Assembly (NCBI GenBank): GCA_003022435.1
Contig: PXUA01000001.1
Coordinates: 62,001-126,000, forward strand
Origin: Bacteroidetes bacterium SW_9_63_38
GTDB lineage: Bacteria > Bacteroidota > Rhodothermia > Rhodothermales > Salinibacteraceae
Reading direction: 5' to 3'
DNA: 64,000 nt
Below the pieces are notes generated by a model. It saw nothing but the letters and a program-made list of their open reading frames with translations. It was not told where the DNA came from and searched no databases. A program made the position numbers and the translations under genes. Shown here piece after piece: positions 17,594 to 26,730 of the stretch (the stretch's first letter is position 1; each line of letters starts with the position of its first letter).

Positions 17594-19063
17594 CTACTCT
17601 GTCGACGGGCCGGTCTGCTCCTCAATCCAGGTGGCGATAATTTCGATTGCCTTGGGAGCAAAAGTCTCTTCGATCTGCCCGTATTCGTCGGGAGCGCCCG
17701 TCTCGGCCGTCTGGAAGAGGTGATTGAGCCCCTTCAGGGTGCGCACCGTCACATCCGAATTGTCGTCGGCATTCAGCGCCTCGGCGATGGCCGCCTGGTT
17801 GGTATCCGGGGCCACCTGCTGGTCCTTACTCCCCGCCAGCGCCAGCACCGGCACGTCCACCGTCCGCAGTGTCGGTCGCGGGTCGTGGGTGACAAAGAAC
17901 CGCAGCCACGGATCCATCAGGCGCTCCACCTCGCTGTTGATCGCCTGCTCCCCGCTGATGCCTCGGGACTGGACCATGACCTTCTTCAACTGGCTCACGG
18001 TCTCGGCAGAGTCGGTGTCCTGCTGCAGAATCTTGAAGATGCGCTTCTGGGTCCCCTTCTGCAACGACCGGATCCGACGGTTCCCTCCCCGCGCACGTAT
18101 GCGACGGTCGAGCTGATCGGCGAGAATAACATCGCCCGGCAGGCCCGGTGCCGCCAGCAGCACAAGAAACGACACGTGATCGGACTGGGGGGCGACCATC
18201 GGCGCAATGAGTCCCCCCTCGCTATGCCCAATTATCCCAATCTCGTTTTCCGCTACTTCGGGCCGCTCCGAAAGGGCTTCAACAGCAGCAACCACGTCTG
18301 TCGCGAAGTCGGCGGTCGTTGCCCCCTCCTGTGAGCCGCCGGACGCCCCGACGCCCCGCTCGTCGAACCGGAGCACCGCCATTCCGCGACGCGTCAAGGC
18401 GTCGGCCAACACAAGAAACGGCTTGTGGCCCATGAGGGCGGCGTTGCGATTGCTCGGCCCGGACCCGGCCACCAGCACGGTCCCCGGCACCGGTCCTTCC
18501 GCATCGGCGGGGTACGTGAGAGTGCCGTTCAGCGTGATGCCCGCTTCCTCGTTGCGAAAGGCTACTGTCGTGCTCTTGTACGGGTACGGCAACGACGGCT
18601 CCTGCGGGCGTCGTACAACGGGCGGCTCGTCGGTCGACTTCAGCGTGAGCGGCAGTCGCCTCCCGCCTTGCACCCACACACCCTCTACGGCCTGTATACT
18701 ATCCTTGTACACCCCCACGTACGCCCCGGCAATCGATGGAATCCGAAGGCGCAGGGTATCCTCACTGACAAGCACCTGGCTGATCGGAATGTCAGTCGCG
18801 CCCTGGTCTGGGCTGTCCATCGTGCCCGTCAGGTCGCCCTGGGCGTCGGTCTGTAGCCGAAAGACGACCCGCAGCTCGGTCTGCCCAAGCGAGATGGCCC
18901 CTACCCAGTTGCTCGCGAAGCGCGTCGTGTCCGGGTCGGGCGTTGTCTGTGCCCGGGCGGTATTGGAGAGCGCTCCGAGCACGACGAGCCCAATGCCACC
19001 GAGCAGAAGTCCTGAAAGAAGCAAGGCACGACACCGAGACACGTAACGAACAGCAGACGTCAC
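17594..19063 (-). CDS. Secreted alpha/beta hydrolase with N-terminal beta domain
   Basis: 489 residues from GTG 19063, which gives a normal signal peptide (hydrophobic LLLSGLLLGGIGLVVLGALS, cut after TARAQ); an upstream GTG at 19114 would bury it. Residues 45-150 form a beta-rich domain common in Bacteroidota hydrolases. The hydrolase domain has PGTVLVAGSGPSNRN (oxyanion region), FDERGVGASGG, and the nucleophile elbow GHSEGG. Asp is in LALAGSKDQQVAP and His in LKGLNHLFQ. It is probably an exported esterase or acyl hydrolase of the YqiA/dienelactone-hydrolase-like kind; substrate unknown. It converges on the iron operon. Confidence 0.85.
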   Translation of the reverse strand: MTSAVRYVSRCRALLLSGLLLGGIGLVVLGALSNTARAQTTPDPDTTRFASNWVGAISLGQTELRVVFRLQTDAQGDLTGTMDSPDQGATDIPISQVLVSEDTLRLRIPSIAGAYVGVYKDSIQAVEGVWVQGGRRLPLTLKSTDEPPVVRRPQEPSLPYPYKSTTVAFRNEEAGITLNGTLTYPADAEGPVPGTVLVAGSGPSNRNAALMGHKPFLVLADALTRRGMAVLRFDERGVGASGGSQEGATTADFATDVVAAVEALSERPEVAENEIGIIGHSEGGLIAPMVAPQSDHVSFLVLLAAPGLPGDVILADQLDRRIRARGGNRRIRSLQKGTQKRIFKILQQDTDSAETVSQLKKVMVQSRGISGEQAINSEVERLMDPWLRFFVTHDPRPTLRTVDVPVLALAGSKDQQVAPDTNQAAIAEALNADDNSDVTVRTLKGLNHLFQTAETGAPDEYGQIEETFAPKAIEIIATWIEEQTGPSTE

Positions 19064-19179
19064 AGGCAGTAGAGCTGTATCGGAAGAAAACGAACCGCGG
19101 CCCGTGTGCCTCACTTGGCCGAGTCCAGCAGGTTCTCGCCCCTAGATTTTCCCATACGTCCCCGCCCATCCGCGGGTTT

Positions 19180-19659
19180 TCAGCGAACGCCCCGACGCTC
19201 CCGAAGGGTCGAGGCATCCACCTGCATGATGGGGGCATGGTCCGGGTGTCCGGCGTGCAGAGCAGCCTCGATCCCCCGAAGCGACGGCGGCGCCTCGAAC
19301 GCAGTCAGGTGGGCCTCACAGTCGCAGTCCGACGCCCCAAACCCCGCCAGTGGCACCCGCGCTCCCACACGTTCACGAAGACATCTGGCCCACGCGCACT
19401 CTCGTCTCTCATCGTCGTGGGTGTACCAGACCGCGTCCAGGTTCGTCATCGCCCGTAGGTAGTCGACGTGCCAGTGCTGCGCGCCGTCCCCGCGGGCATG
19501 CCGCTCGACCCGCGCTCGGTGCCCGCCTGGCCCAAAAGCACTGCCCACGTACACGTACCAGCCGGGCTCAACGGTCATCTTCCCCAGCCCTCCCACATTC
19601 ACCGTCTCTGCGGACGACGCCCGTAGAAGCAGCGCGTACGTGCCCGGTGACTCCGTCAT
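19180..19659 (-). CDS. GIY-YIG-like DUF123 protein
   Basis: 159 residues from ATG 19659 (MTESPGTYALLLR). DUF123 features are GTYALLLRASSAETVNVGGLGKMTVEPGWYVYVGSAFGPGG, with the GTY and YVYVGSA elements equivalent to GIY-YIG, then RVERHAR, HWHVDYL, and a cysteine cluster near GASDCDCEAHL. The family is predicted to be a nuclease related to endonuclease III-linked proteins in archaea; no function is proven. The end RRGVR is near the upstream of the hydrolase. Confidence 0.85.
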   Translation of the reverse strand: MTESPGTYALLLRASSAETVNVGGLGKMTVEPGWYVYVGSAFGPGGHRARVERHARGDGAQHWHVDYLRAMTNLDAVWYTHDDERRECAWARCLRERVGARVPLAGFGASDCDCEAHLTAFEAPPSLRGIEAALHAGHPDHAPIMQVDASTLRERRGVR

Positions 19660-19820
19660 GCCCACTCCTGGACCATTCCGAGAATAATAACCATGCTCAA
19701 TCGTCCCGTCCCCCCCCTGCCTCTGAACGCTTAAGGGGCCGTGAATCAACGCCTGTGTTATCTTGGCAGGCCAATCGCATCTTGCTCTCCGCAGCACCCA
19801 AAAGAGGAAGAACACAGCAT

Positions 19821-19921
19821 TATTGCGTCCACGCCTCCGTGCTTCCACTCATGCCGGAAAGATGGGCCGCTCATCGGACAATTATCGCTTCCATCCCCGG
19901 ATGGCGACCAACAATCGCCCT
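19821..19921 (+). repeat. Dispersed intergenic repeat, copy 1 (most diverged)
   Basis: Starts GCGTCCACGCCTCCGTGC, continues ATGGGCCGCTCATCGGACAA, TCGCTTCC, and ends GACCAACAATCGCCCTGG. The same order of words occurs at 23346, 33461 and 55721. It fills the gap between the DUF123 start and the reductase stop; the 370-base gap holds no gene. Confidence 0.65.
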
Positions 19922-20029
19922 GGTGATCTTGGTTCCCATTGTCGGACGCGGTACGACCATCGGCGAGGGGGAAGAAACGACGATACAGGCCGAATCTCTC
20001 GACGCATAACCCGTAACCCGCAACACGAG

Positions 20030-21502
20030 CTAAATAATCTCATCCGGCCCGCGCTTCAGCACCGGTCCCTCGTACCCGAAGACCGTCTGTAGAATCTTCG
20101 TAAAGGTCGGCGACTGTTTCTGCACGAACCACTGGTCGGCCACGCGGCGCACGCCTTCGCCCCAGGACGGATACGGGTGAATCGTATCCCCAATGTTGCG
20201 CAGCGTAACCCCGTTCCGCATCGCGATGGTAAAGGACGTAATGAGCTCACCGGCCCGACTCCCAAGCACACTTGCGCCCAGAATTTTGCCTGTGAGCGAG
20301 GTCGCATGCACCTTGATGAGGCCGTTGGTTTCGCCCTCGGTGATGGCCCGGTCGAGCTTGCTGTAGGGAAAGCGGTACGTATCGTACGACGTGCCCTCTG
20401 CTTCCAGCTCCTCGACCGTGGCGCCGACGTGGGCGAGCTCCGGATCGGTGTATGTGACCCAGGGCACGTGGTCGATGTCGATGGTGCTCGGAAACTTGAG
20501 CAGCGCATTCGTCATGGCCACCTTCGCCATGTGGTTGGCCATGTGCGTGAACTGGTAGCGCCCCGTCACGTCCCCGACGGCGTAGATGTGGCGCTGGTTC
20601 GTCCGGCATTTGTCGTCGACGGTCACGCCCCCGCGCGTGTACTCCACGCCCGCCGCGTCGAGGTTGAGACCGTCCACGTTGGCCGTGCGGCCCGTCGCCA
20701 TCAGGAGCGCGTCTGCCTCGACCGTCGTCGCATTGTCGCCGCCCGTCGTCACGGTCACGACGCCGTCTTCCTGTTCAAACCGTTCCGCCGCCGCGTTGAG
20801 CACGTAGTTTACCCCCTCCGCTTCGAGGGTCTCGCGCAGCATGCTCGTCAGCTCCGGGTCGTCGTTCGAGAGAATGTCGTCCACCATGTCGATCACCGTC
20901 ACCTCAGTCCCGAGTCGCGCAAACGCCTGCGACATCTCGCTCCCAATCGGTCCGGCGCCCACCACGGCCAGCCGGTTCGGCTGCTCCTCCAACTCAAACA
21001 GCGTCTCACTCGTAAGCACGTCGACCTCGTCGATCCCGTCGATCGGCGGCACCATCGGGCTCGCCCCCGTCGCAATCACGATGTAGCGGCCCGTGACCTG
21101 ATCGGGGGCGCCGTTCTCCGAAGACACGGCGACCGTATGCGAATCGACGAACTCGGCGTCGCCCTCAATCACATCGATGTCCATGTCCTCGAAAATCTCG
21201 GGCCGGTCGGCTTCCTCGTACACGTCCTCGCGGACGGTTCGCACGTGCTCCATCACCCCCTGAAAGTCCACCTCGACCTCCTGGTCGGTCAGGCCGTACT
21301 TGCTCGCCTCCCGGGCCTGCTGGGCTACCTTTGCCGCCTTTAGCAGCGTCTTGCTCGGCACGCAGCCGGTCCAGGTGCAGTCGCCGCCCAGCACATCCCG
21401 CTCGATCATCGCGGTCTTGGCGCCGAAGTTCGTCGCAATCCCCGCGGCCGAGAGCCCGGCGGCGCCCCCGCCGATGACGATCACATCGTAGTCCATAGAC
21501 AT
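20030..21502 (-). CDS. Pyridine nucleotide-disulfide oxidoreductase (mercuric reductase/lipoamide dehydrogenase-like)
   Basis: 490 residues from ATG 21502 (MSMDYDVIVIGGG). FAD motif GGGAAGLSAAG (about 10-20). Redox-active pair CTWTGC in GGDCTWTGCVPSK. NAD(P)H Rossmann motif GAGPIGSEMSQAFARLG, second FAD motif IYAVGDV, and C-terminal HPYPSWGEG in place of the usual H-P-T-x-x-E base pair. There is no N-terminal heavy-metal domain and no C-terminal vicinal cysteines, so true mercuric reductase activity is unlikely. It is more likely a general disulfide reductase, possibly acting on bacillithiol or another low-molecular thiol (inference). Confidence 0.9.
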   Translation of the reverse strand: MSMDYDVIVIGGGAAGLSAAGIATNFGAKTAMIERDVLGGDCTWTGCVPSKTLLKAAKVAQQAREASKYGLTDQEVEVDFQGVMEHVRTVREDVYEEADRPEIFEDMDIDVIEGDAEFVDSHTVAVSSENGAPDQVTGRYIVIATGASPMVPPIDGIDEVDVLTSETLFELEEQPNRLAVVGAGPIGSEMSQAFARLGTEVTVIDMVDDILSNDDPELTSMLRETLEAEGVNYVLNAAAERFEQEDGVVTVTTGGDNATTVEADALLMATGRTANVDGLNLDAAGVEYTRGGVTVDDKCRTNQRHIYAVGDVTGRYQFTHMANHMAKVAMTNALLKFPSTIDIDHVPWVTYTDPELAHVGATVEELEAEGTSYDTYRFPYSKLDRAITEGETNGLIKVHATSLTGKILGASVLGSRAGELITSFTIAMRNGVTLRNIGDTIHPYPSWGEGVRRVADQWFVQKQSPTFTKILQTVFGYEGPVLKRGPDEII

Positions 21503-21706
21503 CGTCGAATAGAGCTGAAGAGTCGTTGAGCGCGAATTCCCAGTCTCATGTCCCCAGTGCAGCGTCAAACGATCTTTTGGGGAAAGCAGTTTGCTATTGC
21601 TCCAAGTTCCAGCTTGAGGCATGGACGGACGAGGTCCGTCCAAAGCTCGATTGCACAACGGACCAGTTGAAGCTGCACCAGAAAAGAGTCAACGTTACAC
21701 CGTCCT

Positions 21707-22909
21707 CTACCGAACCGACGCCGCACTAGACAGCAGGTAGTAGCGCCACATGCGGTAGAACGTATCTCCGTAGCGCGACTGCAACTCGTCCCAGCCCTCC
21801 TCAAAGTTCTCGTGCCAGGCCATCAGGGTGTGGTCGTAGTCCGGGCCGAAGTTGTGCCAGTCCTCCATCACCAGCAGGCGCTCGGTGGCCTCGCCGATCT
21901 GCTTGACGGAGGGAATGACCCCGTTCGGAAAGATGTACTTCTCCGTGAAGGCGTCGGTGGAGTTGTCGGAGAACCGATTGCCGACGGTGTCCAGCAGGAA
22001 CAGCCCTCCGTCGGCAAGACACTCATCCACTTTTTAAAGAAGGTGCGATAATTTTTCGGCCCGACGTGCTCGAACATCCCGATGGACACGATGTGATCGA
22101 ACGTCCCGGTCACGTCCCGATAATCCGTGAGTCGAAACTCAATCGGCAGCCCCCCGCAGTGCTCCTCGCCCAGGGCCTTCTGCTCCTCGGACACCGTGAC
22201 GCCAACACACGACACGTCGTAGGTGTCGGCGGCATACTTCATAAGGCTTCCCCAACCGCGGCCGATGTCGAGCACCCGGTCGCCCGGCTCCAGGCCGACC
22301 TTCCGAAACACGAGGTCCATTTTCGCAACCTGCGCCGCCTCCAGGGGATTGGCGTTCGGCCAGTATCCGCAGGTGTAGTTCATCGTCGGGTCGAGCACAC
22401 CGATCCGTGAGAAAGTACGTAAGCAATCTTCTTTGGCCCGGTGGGAACCGTGCTCAGTTATGAGCGAAGCCGAACGTGCCAATCTCAGATTGGCGGAAAC
22501 TTATTCACGGATCGGTAACCTCAAAGAGGTCGTTGCCCCGATCGTAATGATGCTGGCCGCTCAGCAGCGCGCGGTCCTTGCTCTGCCGGTTCAGAAAGCG
22601 GTCCTTCAGCACCGTCCACTTCCGCTTCCAGGACATCCGAGTGTCCCCGAGATCGATCTGCAACAGCCGAAAGAAAAACGCGTCCAGTTCCTCGGCGTCC
22701 CACCATCCCTCCATGTAGGACTCGCCCAGCCCCAATGCGTCCTCGCGCAGCACCCGCTTGTAGAACCGGTCGTCGTGAATCTGAATGTCCCAGGGGCGCG
22801 ACCCGTCAATTCGGATGTCGCCCTTCGCGAGCGTCTCTTCGACGATCGCTTTTCGGGAATCCTCGGAAGTGCTCGTGGGCCACATCGAAGGGGAACCAAT
22901 GTCGCTCAT
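21707..22909 (-). pseudogene. cfa: Cyclopropane-fatty-acyl-phospholipid synthase, disrupted
   Basis: The gene is readable in pieces. N-terminal part from ATG 22909 (MSDIGSPSMWPTS) through SYMEGWWDAEELDAFFFRLL to HHYDRGNDLFEV. Then a 118-bp insertion (22399-22516) puts a stop after three codons. The frame resumes at VLDPTMNYTCGYWPNANPLEAAQ with the SAM site VLDIGRGWGSLMKYAA and FDHIVSIGMFEHVGPKNYR. After FFKK a one-base loss in an A-run near 22035 shifts to VDECLADGGLFLLDT ... EKYIFPNGVIPS ... MEDWHNFGPDYDHTLMAWHENF. The end after MWRYYLLSS is also cut short. Intact enzymes methylenate membrane lipids using SAM; this copy cannot make a full product. Confidence 0.92.
22399..22516. mobile_element. 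118-bp MITE-like inverted-repeat insertion inside cfa
   Basis: Ends ACCGATCCGTGA (22399-22410) and TCACGGATCGGT (22505-22516) are perfect 12-base inverted repeats. Similarity extends to 16 of 18 bases. Removing exactly this segment restores GTT-GTG and the expected reading GNDLFEV-VLDPTMN of the host gene. No coding capacity and no clear target duplication. An internal GCCAATCT/AGATTGGC hairpin is present. Confidence 0.85.
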
Positions 22910-23345
22910 GGTCGAAACGAAATCAGTGAAATATGTGGAGGTGGACAGTACGTCCAGATGGCGATGGATTGGAACCAACCGCTCCCCGTGCAAGGGCCGT
23001 TCCCGGGGCTCGTCTCCCATTCTCGCGGCGATTCCATCTCAATTCGGGTCGACGCCTGCTCGCGTCGGCAACTCGGACCGATCTTCCCACCCCCAAGCCT
23101 ACTCTCGTTCATGCATTCCCGTTTCTCGCGCCGTTTAGAGCACGAGTCGCCCTCTCCAGACGCACTGCCTCAAGGTCCGAGCACACTGAAGACATTCCCA
23201 GCAACCATATGTGCGCATCCGGAAAGAAGCGTTTCATCCGTTGCATACGCAGCACACGGAAACAGACCCAAGACGCGATTGCCGGATCAGTCGGGAATCG
23301 CCTCCTACCCCACCCGAAGGGAGACCCGGAAAAGCACGTACAGCG

Positions 23346-23458
23346 CCCCGGCGTCCATGCATCCACGCGTCCGTTCATTCGGGGCAAGTGGGGACGCTCA
23401 TAGGCAACATCGCCTCCTGCGCTCCCAAAGTCTTGCAACATGCAATCGCCCTGTGCCA
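23346..23458 (+). repeat. Dispersed intergenic repeat, copy 2
   Basis: GCGTCCATGCATCCACGCGT, CCGTTCATTCGGGGCA, GGCAACATCGCCTCCTGCG and CAACATGCAATCGCCCTGTG, in this order. It is almost identical to the copy at 55721 at both ends. It lies 85 bases upstream of the K+ channel gene. The rest of the 633-base gap 22910-23542 shows no gene; TACCTTTG at 23489-23496 could be a -7 box. Confidence 0.8.
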
Positions 23459-23542
23459 CCGTCTCTTTCAAAAGCAGCGGTCGGTGCTTACCTTTGTTGT
23501 ACTCGTTTGTCCCGTTCCATACGCCCGTCGTTCATCGACCTG

Positions 23543-24598
23543 ATGCGCAATCTTACAAAATGGCTCGGGGGAGTGCTCGGGGGGCTGCTCGTCTTGGGCC
23601 TGTTTTTGCTTCCGTATCTGGAGCAGACCTATGCCCCGGACGCCGCAAACATTGAAGACGTGGGCGACGCGGTCTGGTACGCAATCGTCACGCTTACGAC
23701 CGTCGGGTACGGCGACTACTATCCGGTATCCGTCCCCGGTCAAGTCGTCGGGGTTCTCTTCGTCCTCAGCAGTTTGGGAGTGCTGGGACTGCTCATCGGA
23801 AAGATCGCCGACCTCTTCACCAGCTACCGCGAACACCGCCGGCTCGGCCATCACGGCACCGACGCCACCGGTCACATCGTCATCTTCGGGTGGAACGCCT
23901 CTACCGAACGCATCATCGAACAGATTCGCATCCTGGACCGTCGGATCGTGGTCGTCACCCCCAACCGCGACGCCGTCAACACGATTCACGAGCGGTTTTC
24001 GGACGCGGTCTTTCCGCTCTACGCCGACTTTGACGATGCCGATTTGCTGTCCCGCATCAACCTGAGGAAGGCCGACCGGACCCTGCTCAATATTGAGTCG
24101 GACACTGATTCGCTTATCTATCTCCTCAACCTCCGCAAGGACTTTTCGGACGTGGAGTTCGTGGTTGCCGCCCAGAACGAGGAGCTCCGCGAGACGATCG
24201 AAAATGCGGGACTCACGAAGGCGGTGTCGGCCCGCACCAACGCCGCCCACCTCATCGCCAGCGTCATCTTCGAGCCCGACGTGGCGATTTTTGCGCAGGA
24301 CCTCATCACCACCGCGCAGGACGACACCGATCACGATCTGCAGCAGTACGAAATCCAGCCCGGGAGTCCGGCTGCCGAGCACTCGTACGGCGAGCTCTTC
24401 CGCGCGCTCTACGACACCCTCGACGTGGTCCCGATCGGCGTCAGCAAATCCGGTCCGGACGACGCGGCGCTCCACAAGCTGCCGCCGGACGACCTCTCCC
24501 TGGAGGTCGGCGACGTGCTTATCGTGATTGCCACGGGGGCCGACGTGACGCCTCTGGAGGAAGACTGGACCCTCCGTTTCGGAGCGACCGCTGCGTAA
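23543..24598 (+). CDS. Potassium channel with RCK (TrkA-N/TrkA-C) domain
   Basis: 351 residues from ATG 23543. TM1 is about residues 6-24 (LGGVLGGLLVLGLFLLPYL). The pore helix and K+ selectivity filter are WYAIVTLTTVGYGDYYP, and TM2 is VVGVLFVLSSLGVLGLLIGKIADLF. An RCK Rossmann domain follows (GHIVIFGWNASTERIIEQIR), with a TrkA-C domain at the end (DDLSLEVGDVLIVIAT). The topology is MthK-like, a ligand-gated K+ channel. FGWN replaces the common GxGxxG start. It is followed 45 bases later by a stand-alone RCK protein with the same GW signature, probably its partner subunit. Confidence 0.93.
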   Translation: MRNLTKWLGGVLGGLLVLGLFLLPYLEQTYAPDAANIEDVGDAVWYAIVTLTTVGYGDYYPVSVPGQVVGVLFVLSSLGVLGLLIGKIADLFTSYREHRRLGHHGTDATGHIVIFGWNASTERIIEQIRILDRRIVVVTPNRDAVNTIHERFSDAVFPLYADFDDADLLSRINLRKADRTLLNIESDTDSLIYLLNLRKDFSDVEFVVAAQNEELRETIENAGLTKAVSARTNAAHLIASVIFEPDVAIFAQDLITTAQDDTDHDLQQYEIQPGSPAAEHSYGELFRALYDTLDVVPIGVSKSGPDDAALHKLPPDDLSLEVGDVLIVIATGADVTPLEEDWTLRFGATAA

Positions 24599-24643
24599 GC
24601 CACTCTTCTCCCGTTCACCTTCTCTCACTGTGCGCCCTTCGGC

Positions 24644-25405
24644 ATGTCCACCTCGTCTATCGACTTCACGAACCACGTCGTCATCCTCGGCTGGGACGAC
24701 CTCGCCCACAGCATCACGCGCCAGCTCGTGCTCGCCGACAAGACGGTGGCCGTCATCACCCGCCAGCCCGAGGCCCGCGAACTGATCCAGGAAACCTTTT
24801 CCCCGGACGAGGTCCGGGTTCATCTCTCCGACCTCAACGACTGGACTACCTTCGACGCCATCAACATCGAACAGGCGTTCAAGGTGTTCGTCAACCTCGA
24901 CAGCGAGGAGGACAGCCTCGTGGCCATTCTCAACCTCAAGGGGCACTACGACGGCCTGGAGTTCGATGTCGTGATCGAAAACCCGGAGCTGGAAGACACG
25001 TTCTACTCGGCGGGCGTCACCTACGCGGTGTCCACCAGCAATCTCTCCTCCAAGCTCACGGCGGGCCACCTCTTCGAGCCGGAAGTCGCCTCTTTTACCT
25101 CCGACCTCTTGTCCGCCAGTGCCAAAATGGGCGACCACGACATTCAGCAGTACGAGCTCCTCGACTCGAACGGGTACGTGGGTCGGACGTGGGACGACCT
25201 CTTCTGGACTCTCAAGGATGAATTCAACTGCGTGCCCATCGGCATCGGACGCTCAAAGCCGGGCTTTGTGGGCCGCACCGTCACGAAGATGCCGGACGAC
25301 GACCGCCCCCTGCGCGCCGGCGACCACATCATCCTCATCACCGCCTACAAACAGGAGGATGCCCTCGAATCGTTCTTTGGAACCGATGAGGGCATCGGAC
25401 GCTGA
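24644..25405 (+). CDS. Stand-alone TrkA-N/RCK regulatory protein
   Basis: 253 residues, no membrane segment. It has NHVVILGWDDLAHSITRQLVLADKTVAVIT at the N-terminus, parallel to the RCK domain of the preceding channel, and a C-terminal half ending LRAGDHIILITAYKQEDALESFFG (TrkA-C-like). It probably forms mixed gating rings with the upstream channel. The two genes form a plus-strand pair whose 3' end converges on the speD-to-DUF350 cluster. K+ handling matters in a salt-in halophile; joint action with the cluster is an inference. Confidence 0.88.
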   Translation: MSTSSIDFTNHVVILGWDDLAHSITRQLVLADKTVAVITRQPEARELIQETFSPDEVRVHLSDLNDWTTFDAINIEQAFKVFVNLDSEEDSLVAILNLKGHYDGLEFDVVIENPELEDTFYSAGVTYAVSTSNLSSKLTAGHLFEPEVASFTSDLLSASAKMGDHDIQQYELLDSNGYVGRTWDDLFWTLKDEFNCVPIGIGRSKPGFVGRTVTKMPDDDRPLRAGDHIILITAYKQEDALESFFGTDEGIGR

Positions 25406-25475
25406 TCCCGTGTATGGGGCTGGGCGTGTGTGATACCGAATCCGACCGCGTCCCATCGCCACTTATAGCGCCCAT

Positions 25476-25874
25476 TCAGTCCGACGGTGCCGGTCGTCCT
25501 CGTTCGAAGGTCGCCCGCTGCACGGTCTCCGGCGAAAACACCTCCTTCAGAGTAGAAATTCCGTCCGCCGGGTCGCAGTCGCCGCACATGAAGAGGTCAA
25601 CGGCCGCGTAGCCGTGCTCCGGCCACGTGTGGATGGTCACGTGCGATTCGGCCAGGAGCACGACGCCGGTGACACCGCCGTTCTCGTCGAACGGGTGTAG
25701 GCGCGATTCCAGCACCGTGGCGCCGCATGCCCGGGCGGCCCGCCGAAGCGCGTCGGCGACGTGGTCTTCGTCGTCGAGCCGGGACGCCCCGTATAACTCA
25801 CAGATGAGGTGGTGCCCTCGACACGTGGACGGAGCCGCTGTCGATGCAGCCTCGGAGGGACGAGAAGATGCCAT
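25476..25874 (-). CDS. speD: S-adenosylmethionine decarboxylase proenzyme (SpeD/SpeH type)
   Basis: 132 residues from ATG 25874. The pyruvoyl-forming self-cleavage site is in LLAESHVTIHTWPEHGYAAVDLFMCGDCDP: cleavage before the Ser of E-S-H, with the His and Cys catalytic residues following. Length fits the short prokaryotic AdoMetDC class. It makes decarboxylated SAM, the aminopropyl donor for spermidine synthase (28373 in the same cluster). It lies 41 bases after pspA on the same strand and appears to be the last gene of the cluster. Confidence 0.95.
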   Translation of the reverse strand: MASSRPSEAASTAAPSTCRGHHLICELYGASRLDDEDHVADALRRAARACGATVLESRLHPFDENGGVTGVVLLAESHVTIHTWPEHGYAAVDLFMCGDCDPADGISTLKEVFSPETVQRATFERGRPAPSD

Positions 25875-25915
25875 GACGGGAGCTCCCAATCCTGGAAAAA
25901 CAAACGTGCGCGGCG

Positions 25916-26623
25916 CTATTTCCCTTCGTCGAGCTCCGCCTTGAGCTGGGCGAGCTCATCGTCGGTCTCCGACTCGCTGGCCCCGCCGAGGGCCTCCTCG
26001 ATCTCGTCATCGACGCTCTCGTTGGCCTCGGCCATCTCGCCGTATGCCTCGGCCATGTCTTCTTCCTTCTCCACCTTGTCCTTCATGCGCTCCATCATGG
26101 CGATGGTCCCGTCGCTGTCGCTCTTAGACAGCTCCTCGTTGACCTTACGCGTGGCGGAGGCCGCCTTCGAGCGCGCCTCCAAGGTCTTGAGCTCGCTCTC
26201 ATACTGACTGATCTTCTGCTGCAGCTCGCTCACCTTCTGCTGCAGCGCGTCGGCCTGCTGCTTCTGCTTCTCGTAGCTGGACTGCAACTGCTCGGCCTTG
26301 CTCTCCGCCTGCTTCTTCTCATTGAGGGCCTTCTTGGCCAACTGGTCGGCCTTGTCCGGGTCCATGTCGCCCGACTTCCCCTTCTGGAGCAGCTTCTTGG
26401 CGTTGTTCTGATAGTTCTCGGCCTTGTTCTTGGCCTCGTTCATGTCGCGCTCCAGCTTGTTGACGACAGACTTCGTCTCGGCCAGCGCCTCCTTGGCATC
26501 GCGCAGGTCATCCTTCAAATCGCGGATCCCCTGCTTCAGCATCTTCTCGGGATTCTCCGCCTCGTCGAGGGCGGCATTGGCTTCGGACTTGAACATATTG
26601 ATCGCGCGCTTGAACAGACTCAT
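25916..26623 (-). CDS. pspA: PspA/IM30 family membrane-stress protein
   Basis: 235 residues from ATG 26623 (MSLFKRAINMFKSEANAALDEAENPEKMLKQGIRDL). The amphipathic N-terminal helix and NPEKM motif are typical of PspA/Vipp1. It is almost all coiled coil, rich in Lys/Glu/Gln, to about residue 175, then an acidic tail ending DDELAQLKAELDEG. PspA/IM30 forms ESCRT-III-like rods on stressed membranes. It is in a run with a YbjN-like protein, a J-domain protein, DUF4178 and polyamine genes, a recurring arrangement for phage-shock-linked systems. Confidence 0.93.
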   Translation of the reverse strand: MSLFKRAINMFKSEANAALDEAENPEKMLKQGIRDLKDDLRDAKEALAETKSVVNKLERDMNEAKNKAENYQNNAKKLLQKGKSGDMDPDKADQLAKKALNEKKQAESKAEQLQSSYEKQKQQADALQQKVSELQQKISQYESELKTLEARSKAASATRKVNEELSKSDSDGTIAMMERMKDKVEKEEDMAEAYGEMAEANESVDDEIEEALGGASESETDDELAQLKAELDEGK

Positions 26624-26730
26624 GGGATGTGGAAAATTGGTTGACAATCATTGTGAACGTGTGGTATCGCTCAAGGCCCCTCGGGCCATACGACACTCAG
26701 CGCATAACGCCCAACGCACAACGCTTAACG

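Noticed and set aside
20030..21502. Mercuric reductase (MerA)
   Set aside because: The redox CxxxxC is present but the metal-binding N-domain and C-terminal Cys pair are missing, and no mer genes are nearby.
23489..23496. TACCTTTG promoter box for the K+ channel
   Set aside because: Fits TAnnTTTG but no TTG lies 19-21 bases upstream; too weak to list as a promoter.
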